From Flavobacteriaceae bacterium (lineage in GTDB: Bacteria > Bacteroidota > Bacteroidia > Flavobacteriales > Flavobacteriaceae), in the NCBI GenBank assembly GCA_030625995.1, contig DAOUPU010000069.1, positions 1 to 10,884 of the forward strand: 10,884 nucleotides of DNA, read 5' to 3'. The notes below the pieces were generated by a model. It was given only the letters and a program-made list of their open reading frames with translations. It had not been told where the DNA came from and did no database searches. Both the position numbers and the translations under genes were made by a program. This document shows positions 6,551 through 10,884 of the stretch, one piece after another (position 1 is the stretch's first letter; every line of letters starts with the position of its first letter).

Positions 6551-7081
6551 ATGAAAAAAGAAAAATTATTATTTATACTTGCCTTTATTTTATTTGTGCA
6601 ATTATCTCATTCTCAATTAATTATGATTGATAGCGAAACCGGCGAGTACAACTATCAGGATGTTATAACTGTAAGTGGAATTTCCCAACAACAGATACAG
6701 GTTAGAGCAAAAGAATGGCTGGATTTATATTATCCGGAAAATGATTCTATAAAGGTATTGGACACGAGCTTGTATAAAACCGGGACAACCAATTTCACAT
6801 GGAGGTTAATTAAAAAGGACATCGAAGTTACGATCTTCTATGATATAGAAATCAAAACGAAAGATAATAAATACAGATATGAGTACTCCAATTTTAGGGA
6901 AGGTAAAATGAATGGAGGAGAAATAGACGCTAAAGATCTACAAGTTTATATCGATCGGTTCCCAACTAGATATCAAATATATATAGAGGAGCCAATTGAT
7001 ACTGAAATTACTAAGGCCATTAGTAGTCTTGATTATTTCATTCTGAATGGAACCGTAGAAAACGTTGATGATGATTGGTAA
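6551..7081 (+). CDS. Small exported protein, possibly DUF4468 (TBP-like fold)
   Basis: The 176-residue product starts with a Sec signal peptide (MKKEK, then a hydrophobic run 6-16, with likely cleavage between Ser21 and Gln22), so it should be periplasmic or outer-membrane associated. There is no lipobox Cys. The mature part begins with a short acidic strand region and YQDVITVSGISQQQIQVRAKEWL (about 35-57), followed by alternating beta-strand-like segments up to about 120. This resembles the DUF4468 domain of Bacteroidota secreted proteins, where a strand ending in a V-V-V-G-S-type turn is followed by a helix containing RA-W, but I rank the match as moderate. The function is unknown. The end is acidic (ENVDDDW). 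Its stop codon is 1 nt from the stop of the convergent murF, leaving no room for a terminator between them. Confidence 0.6.
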   Translation: MKKEKLLFILAFILFVQLSHSQLIMIDSETGEYNYQDVITVSGISQQQIQVRAKEWLDLYYPENDSIKVLDTSLYKTGTTNFTWRLIKKDIEVTIFYDIEIKTKDNKYRYEYSNFREGKMNGGEIDAKDLQVYIDRFPTRYQIYIEEPIDTEITKAISSLDYFILNGTVENVDDDW

Positions 7082-7082
7082 T

Positions 7083-8360
7083 TTAAATAAAATCTAATAC
7101 TCTTTCCAGTGCCATACCCCGAGAGGCTTTGATCAAAATCATCGCCTGTTTTAATTTGCTTCTATCCATATTTTTTCTAAAGTCTTCTATATTTTTATAT
7201 TGATAGATGTTTTCGTCATTAATAAGAATCTCAGAAAATTGATCACCTATTAAGTATGTTGTTCGGATATCCGAATTACTTAGCATTTGTACTAGTTTTT
7301 GGTGTTCCTCCAGAGAACTTTCCCCAACTTCATACATATCACCTAAAATTGCCACTTTATTTTTAGCAGATATCTGTGATAAGTTTTCAATGGCAACTTT
7401 CATACTTTCAGGATTCGCGTTATAGGCATCTAAAATAATTTCATTGGATCCTTTGATTATTATTTGAGAGCGATTATTGGATGGGACATATTCTTCAATT
7501 GCTTCCTTTATTTGAGTATTTGAAACCCCAAAATATTTCCCTATAGCGATTGCCGTAGCAATATTTAAATAATTGTATTTACCGATCAGCTTACTTTGTA
7601 ACACCATATTTTCAAAGACGATTTTCACATAAGGATCCGCTCCAATAAATTCTACCGGATAATCAGAATTTTTTGAACAAAAATTTACATTCTTCATTCC
7701 TTTTGACTTTTCAACCTGTATTTCATCTTCAGCATTAATAAAAGCCATTTTATTCTCTTTTCGCAAATAGGCATACATTTCAGTTTTTGCCTGTATAACT
7801 CCTTTTAGGCTTCCAAATCCTTCTAAGTGAACCTTGCCAAAATTAGTTATATATCCAAAGTCAGGTTGGGCGATTTCACATAGGTTAGCTATTTCACCCT
7901 TATGATTTGCTCCCATCTCTACAACTCCTATTTCTGTGTCCGGTTTCATAGAAAGCAATGTCAAAGGAACGCCAATATGATTATTTAGGTTACCCTTTGT
8001 TGCTGTACAATTAAATTTTTGTTTTAAAACCGCATTGATCAACTCCTTGGTAGTGGTTTTACCGTTACTTCCTGTCAAAGCAATAATTGGTATATCTACA
8101 CACTGTCTGTGATATGTTGCCAAATTTTGTAAAGTTTGGAGTACATTCTTTACCAAGATAAATCTGTTGTCAGTTTCATCTTGTTCTTCATCAATTACGG
8201 CAAAACCGGCTCCCTTTTCCAGGGCCTTTTTAGCATATAAATTTCCATTAAAATTATCGCCTTTCAAGGCAAAGAAAATAGAATTATTTAATTGCAATCT
8301 TGTGTCTGTTGTTACTTTATAGCTTTTTTTGTACAAGATGTAGAGCTCCTTTATTTCCAT
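7083..8360 (-). CDS. murF: UDP-MurNAc-tripeptide:D-Ala-D-Ala ligase (MurF)
   Basis: The 425-residue enzyme adds D-Ala-D-Ala to UDP-MurNAc-tripeptide, the last cytoplasmic step in making the peptidoglycan pentapeptide precursor. The N-terminal UDP-binding domain is about 1-85. The Mur ligase ATP-binding loop is TGSNGKTTTKE (96-106). NLNNHIGVPLTLL (124-136), VEMGANHKGEI (147-157), and TNFGKVHLEGFGS (172-184) follow. Lys192 in QAKTEM is the expected carbamylated lysine. The C-terminal domain contains NNRSQ (295-299), DAYNANPESM (311-320), and LGDMYEVGE (339-347). Length is slightly below the E. coli enzyme and normal for Bacteroidota. The gene lies downstream of gldJ on the same strand, 69 bp apart, but a strong terminator stands between them, and no clear promoter of its own is visible in that gap. 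Confidence 0.98.
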   Translation of the reverse strand: MEIKELYILYKKSYKVTTDTRLQLNNSIFFALKGDNFNGNLYAKKALEKGAGFAVIDEEQDETDNRFILVKNVLQTLQNLATYHRQCVDIPIIALTGSNGKTTTKELINAVLKQKFNCTATKGNLNNHIGVPLTLLSMKPDTEIGVVEMGANHKGEIANLCEIAQPDFGYITNFGKVHLEGFGSLKGVIQAKTEMYAYLRKENKMAFINAEDEIQVEKSKGMKNVNFCSKNSDYPVEFIGADPYVKIVFENMVLQSKLIGKYNYLNIATAIAIGKYFGVSNTQIKEAIEEYVPSNNRSQIIIKGSNEIILDAYNANPESMKVAIENLSQISAKNKVAILGDMYEVGESSLEEHQKLVQMLSNSDIRTTYLIGDQFSEILINDENIYQYKNIEDFRKNMDRSKLKQAMILIKASRGMALERVLDFI

Positions 8361-8371
8361 GAAGTAAATGT

Positions 8372-8408
8372 AAAAAAAAACTCAATATCAAAAATGATAT
8401 TGAGTTTT
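8372..8408 (-). terminator. Intrinsic terminator of gldJ
   Basis: A perfect 14 bp inverted repeat (8377-8390 with 8395-8408, loop 4 nt) is read on the minus strand as a hairpin whose final arm runs into nine consecutive T. It begins 22 bp after the gldJ stop and ends 11 bp before the murF start. The stem is AT-rich (4 of 28 bases are G or C), so it may terminate only partly and let some transcripts continue into murF. Confidence 0.85.
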
Positions 8409-8429
8409 AAAAATTTTATCCAATTCCGA

Positions 8430-10106
8430 TTAACGATTAGCCGGTGATTTTCTTCTTCTTGAATTAGACATATGACCTAATCTATCTGTCGCACATCTAA
8501 ATCCTATATAATTTGTCGCCATATATTCCGGTAAGTATCTACGTTGTGCAGGATCTAACCAAAAAGCTCTGTCCTTCCATGAACCTCCTTTATAAACTCT
8601 AGTTTGATTACTAATTAAAGTTGTTCTGGTTTTGGTGTCATATTGCTGAATAATTAACCCACTCTCCCCTATTTGTCTGGGTATCTTTGGCGAATTATAC
8701 ATTCTTGGTTTAGTCTCAAAATCATCTTCATCTTTATAGTAATGTCTGGTTGAAGCGACATCACCATCTTTAACATCAACATTATATGCTTTTTCATAGT
8801 TTCTACGCATAAAAGCATCTCGTTCTGTTATAGGCTCATGTTTCACACTTCCCGGAAGATCTCTCGGAACTATTTTACCGTTATCTAAGGTATCAAAGAC
8901 AACACTGTTATTATCAACGATTACAACATTACCTTCTTTGTCAATAACTTTTTTACTAAATACATTTCCTCTAAAGTAATTGAAGTCGTTTGCGTCATTG
9001 TCTATAATTGGTCGATAAACATCAGCAACCCATTCTGCAACATTTCCTGACATGTCATATAATCCAAAGGCATTAGGCTTGTATGATTTTATTCTCATAG
9101 TAATATCTGCGCCGTCATTACTCCAGCCTGCTATACCACTATAATCTCCTTTTCCTTGTTTAAAGTTTGCCATTTGATCTCCTTGATATCTTCTGGAAGT
9201 TTCTCGAGTACTATTACCGTTCCAAGAATATTTTTTACGGCCTCTAATGGAATTATATTCTCTATTTTCAACCAGGGCTTTTGCGGCATATTCCCATTCT
9301 GCTTCCGTTGGCAACCTAAATCTTTGTGCAAGGATACCATCAGAGGTTTTAACGTGACGTCCTGTAAAAGACCCACTCTTCTTTTCTGATTTTTTAGAAT
9401 AATCTCTAATTCCCTTGTAATAAATAGAAGAATCTCCAGAAAATAGTCCATTGGGATTTGTTAAATAAGCCTCTGAATCAAATCTGTTAGCTCCTTCTAC
9501 CTGTAGGGAATCATGATCAAATAAAGTATGTAATACACCTTTTTCGATTAATATTTTCTCATTAACTCTGTCCGTTCTCCATTTACAGTATTCCGATGCT
9601 TGTCTCCAAGAAACACCAACAACCGGATATTCTGCATATGACGGGTGACGCAAATAATTTTCAGTTAACAGTTCATTAAACCCTAAAGTGTTTCTCCAAA
9701 CCAAAGTGTCCGGCAATGCCGCTTGATAGATCTTTCTATAAGTATCATCAGATGGTGGGAAAACTTTTTCTAAATATTGCAAGTACAATAAATACTCAAT
9801 ATTTGTCACCTCTGCCTGATCCATATAGAATGAACGTACCTGTTGTTTTACAGGAGTTGTGTTCCAATCAAACATCACGTCATCTTGTACACTACCCATA
9901 GTAAAAGTACCACCTTCTATCAGTACCATTCCCGGTGGGTTTGCTTGCTGTTTATATTGTGTATTTCCTTGAAAACCACCATACTTAGGATCATTATATT
10001 CCCATCCTGTTAACGTCGAAACACTCTTACCACTATTACTACAACTTGAGAGTGTAATAGCCGCTAAAAGTAAAAGTGCAAACTTGCCACTGTTAAACTT
10101 TTTCAT
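8430..10106 (-). CDS. gldJ: Gliding motility lipoprotein GldJ
   Basis: From the ATG at 10106 the protein is 558 residues, close to Flavobacterium johnsoniae GldJ. GldJ is an outer-membrane-associated lipoprotein required for gliding and for a stable type IX secretion system, where it works with the related GldK. The signal peptide ends LSSC with the lipidated Cys at 22. The mature protein is an FGE-sulfatase fold in pieces: PPGMVLIEGGTFTMGS (57-72), YPVVGVSWRQASEYC (160-174), RFRLPTEAEWEYAAKAL (262-278), NAFGLYDMSGNVAEWV (345-360), and YKGGSWKDRAFWLDPAQRR (505-523) ending GFRC (535-538). The CxxxxC catalytic pair of true formylglycine-generating enzymes is absent from the GGSW region, so this is a structural rather than catalytic member. 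The C-terminus is basic (SRRRKSPANR). The longer frame to 10133 needs a TTG start and would put nine polar residues before the signal; I reject it. Confidence 0.97.
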   Translation of the reverse strand: MKKFNSGKFALLLLAAITLSSCSNSGKSVSTLTGWEYNDPKYGGFQGNTQYKQQANPPGMVLIEGGTFTMGSVQDDVMFDWNTTPVKQQVRSFYMDQAEVTNIEYLLYLQYLEKVFPPSDDTYRKIYQAALPDTLVWRNTLGFNELLTENYLRHPSYAEYPVVGVSWRQASEYCKWRTDRVNEKILIEKGVLHTLFDHDSLQVEGANRFDSEAYLTNPNGLFSGDSSIYYKGIRDYSKKSEKKSGSFTGRHVKTSDGILAQRFRLPTEAEWEYAAKALVENREYNSIRGRKKYSWNGNSTRETSRRYQGDQMANFKQGKGDYSGIAGWSNDGADITMRIKSYKPNAFGLYDMSGNVAEWVADVYRPIIDNDANDFNYFRGNVFSKKVIDKEGNVVIVDNNSVVFDTLDNGKIVPRDLPGSVKHEPITERDAFMRRNYEKAYNVDVKDGDVASTRHYYKDEDDFETKPRMYNSPKIPRQIGESGLIIQQYDTKTRTTLISNQTRVYKGGSWKDRAFWLDPAQRRYLPEYMATNYIGFRCATDRLGHMSNSRRRKSPANR

Positions 10107-10286
10107 AATTTTTTTTGATTGATTTATTGTCAAATAAAGACAAAAACTTAATTAATATTTTCTAATTACTCATATTATTTTGTAAAACTTTATTTTTGCC
10201 TTCAATATGTTGTATAACGATTGTTTTATTTCTTTATTATACGTACTGTTGTAAATTATTAAAAATAAACTTTCATTTATTTTATT
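10107..10286. other. Divergent intergenic region of gldJ and porU
   Basis: This 180 bp segment is very AT-rich and holds the promoters of both T9SS genes. On the plus strand TATTTTTG at 10191-10198 is a good -7 box. On the minus strand the best I can find is TTTATTTG (10131-10138), one mismatch from consensus and 25 bp from the gldJ ATG. No small gene or RNA is evident; a 61-codon plus-strand frame here overlaps the porU start in a different frame and is not credible. Confidence 0.5.
10191..10198 (+). promoter_or_regulatory. Candidate -7 box for porU
   Basis: TATTTTTG matches TAnnTTTG and is followed by CC, as in the argS promoter where CACC follows. It predicts a leader of about 80 nt before the porU ATG. 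The nearest upstream TTG (10180-10182) is only 8 bp away, too close to be a -33 element. Confidence 0.45.
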
Positions 10287-10884
10287 ATGAATTATACGAA
10301 TTATTTTTCATTATTAATTTTTGTTCTCCAAATTACTTTGGTTTTCTCACAAAATACGTCGATCAAAAATTATACGCTTGAATGGAATGATAATTTCGTA
10401 GTTCAAACAAATGATAATCAATCTATTACTCTACCTCTAGTTAAGAATAATTTTTTTGATGAAAATAACATCCCTTTATATACTACTACCATAAACGTCC
10501 AAAATGGATCGATAGTGCAAAATTATCAAATAAAAAATGTTAAATATTCATATTTACCTATTAATTCATCGAAAAATATAAATACAACTAAAATTCCAAC
10601 CAATTTAGTTAGCGAGTTTGGAATTGGCAGATCAAAAAATAAGTCCTTTGCAAAGCTGACAATAACACCTTTGGTCAAAGAAAACGATCAAATTAAAAAA
10701 ATTATTTCATTTACCTTAGAATATAACTTACAGGCAAAAAACGATGCGGTTTTTAATAAAAATGTACCAACACCTATTTATACTTCAAATTCTGTTCTAG
10801 CGAACGGAACTTGGTTTAAATTTGCCACAGATACGACCGGTGTTTTTAAAATTGACAAATCCTTGTTGGAAGAAATCGGTATTA
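10287..10884 (+). CDS. porU: Type IX secretion system sortase PorU (N-terminal fragment)
   Basis: The first 199 codons are present and open to the right edge; full-length PorU is well over 1,000 residues. The product starts with a Sec signal (MNYTNYFSLL..., cleavage probably after Ser21 in VFSQN). The diagnostic stretch is near the end: NSVLANGTWFKFATDTTG (about 167-184) followed by VFKIDKSLLEEIGI, which is the conserved PorU N-terminal domain pattern. PorU is a gingipain-like cysteine protease at the cell surface that removes the C-terminal sorting signal from T9SS cargo and attaches the cargo to lipopolysaccharide, working with PorV. The catalytic Cys and His lie beyond the window. The gene diverges from gldJ, as in Flavobacterium, where porV follows porU; that can be expected just to the right. 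The ATG at 10287 is the only start that gives a complete signal peptide. Confidence 0.95.
   Translation, partial: MNYTNYFSLLIFVLQITLVFSQNTSIKNYTLEWNDNFVVQTNDNQSITLPLVKNNFFDENNIPLYTTTINVQNGSIVQNYQIKNVKYSYLPINSSKNINTTKIPTNLVSEFGIGRSKNKSFAKLTITPLVKENDQIKKIISFTLEYNLQAKNDAVFNKNVPTPIYTSNSVLANGTWFKFATDTTGVFKIDKSLLEEIGI

Noticed and set aside
9131..9451. 106-codon frame on the minus strand inside gldJ
   Set aside because: It is an out-of-frame reading of the gldJ coding strand with no recognisable domain.
8430..10106. Reading gldJ as an active formylglycine-generating sulfatase-modifying enzyme
   Set aside because: The catalytic cysteine pair in the GGSW region is missing and the lipoprotein signal, length and neighbours fit GldJ.
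10196..10381. 61-codon plus-strand frame at the porU start
   Set aside because: It overlaps the porU signal peptide in another frame and has no family features.

Overview
The window looks like an ordinary, AT-rich chromosomal segment of a gliding or type IX-secreting member of the Bacteroidota, most likely family Flavobacteriaceae. The evidence is the divergent porU/gldJ pair with murF beside it, an arrangement known from Flavobacterium. In addition, starts lack Shine-Dalgarno sequences, TAnnTTTG-type -7 boxes recur upstream of genes, and several exported proteins carry Bacteroidota-style lipoprotein or Sec signals.

Layout. Positions 1-1369 hold two divergent genes only 11 bp apart: the start of an FtsX/LolC-type ABC transporter permease (minus, runs off the left edge) and a NamZ-like (DUF1343) exo-N-acetylmuramidase lipoprotein (plus). 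A hairpin at 1428-1461 separates namZ from a convergent group I truncated haemoglobin (minus). Next come an Asp/Glu-type amino acid racemase and an SRAP (YedK/HMCES) DNA-protein crosslinking protein, both minus and 20 bp apart, probably one operon. The 443 bp at 3538-3980 hold no intact gene, but contain what looks like a decayed fragment of a glycoside hydrolase family 3 gene. A YkgJ-type cysteine-cluster protein (minus) and argS (plus) diverge from a short shared promoter region. A small exported protein that resembles DUF4468 follows argS and ends 1 nt from the end of the convergent murF. Upstream of murF lies gldJ with a strong intrinsic terminator between them, and porU starts divergently and leaves the window on the right.

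How the genes fit together. PorU (the surface sortase of the type IX secretion system) and GldJ (an outer-membrane-associated lipoprotein needed for gliding and for a functional T9SS) form one functional unit. MurF and NamZ act on peptidoglycan, in synthesis and in turnover respectively. The remaining genes are housekeeping (argS) or small stress and redox functions (haemoglobin, SRAP). I found no CRISPR array, IS element, tRNA, rRNA or phage gene, and nothing that I can defend as a new biological system. The items most worth a second look are the GH3 remnant, the overlapping divergent promoters at the left edge, the active-site variants in the haemoglobin and SRAP proteins, and the terminator between gldJ and murF.
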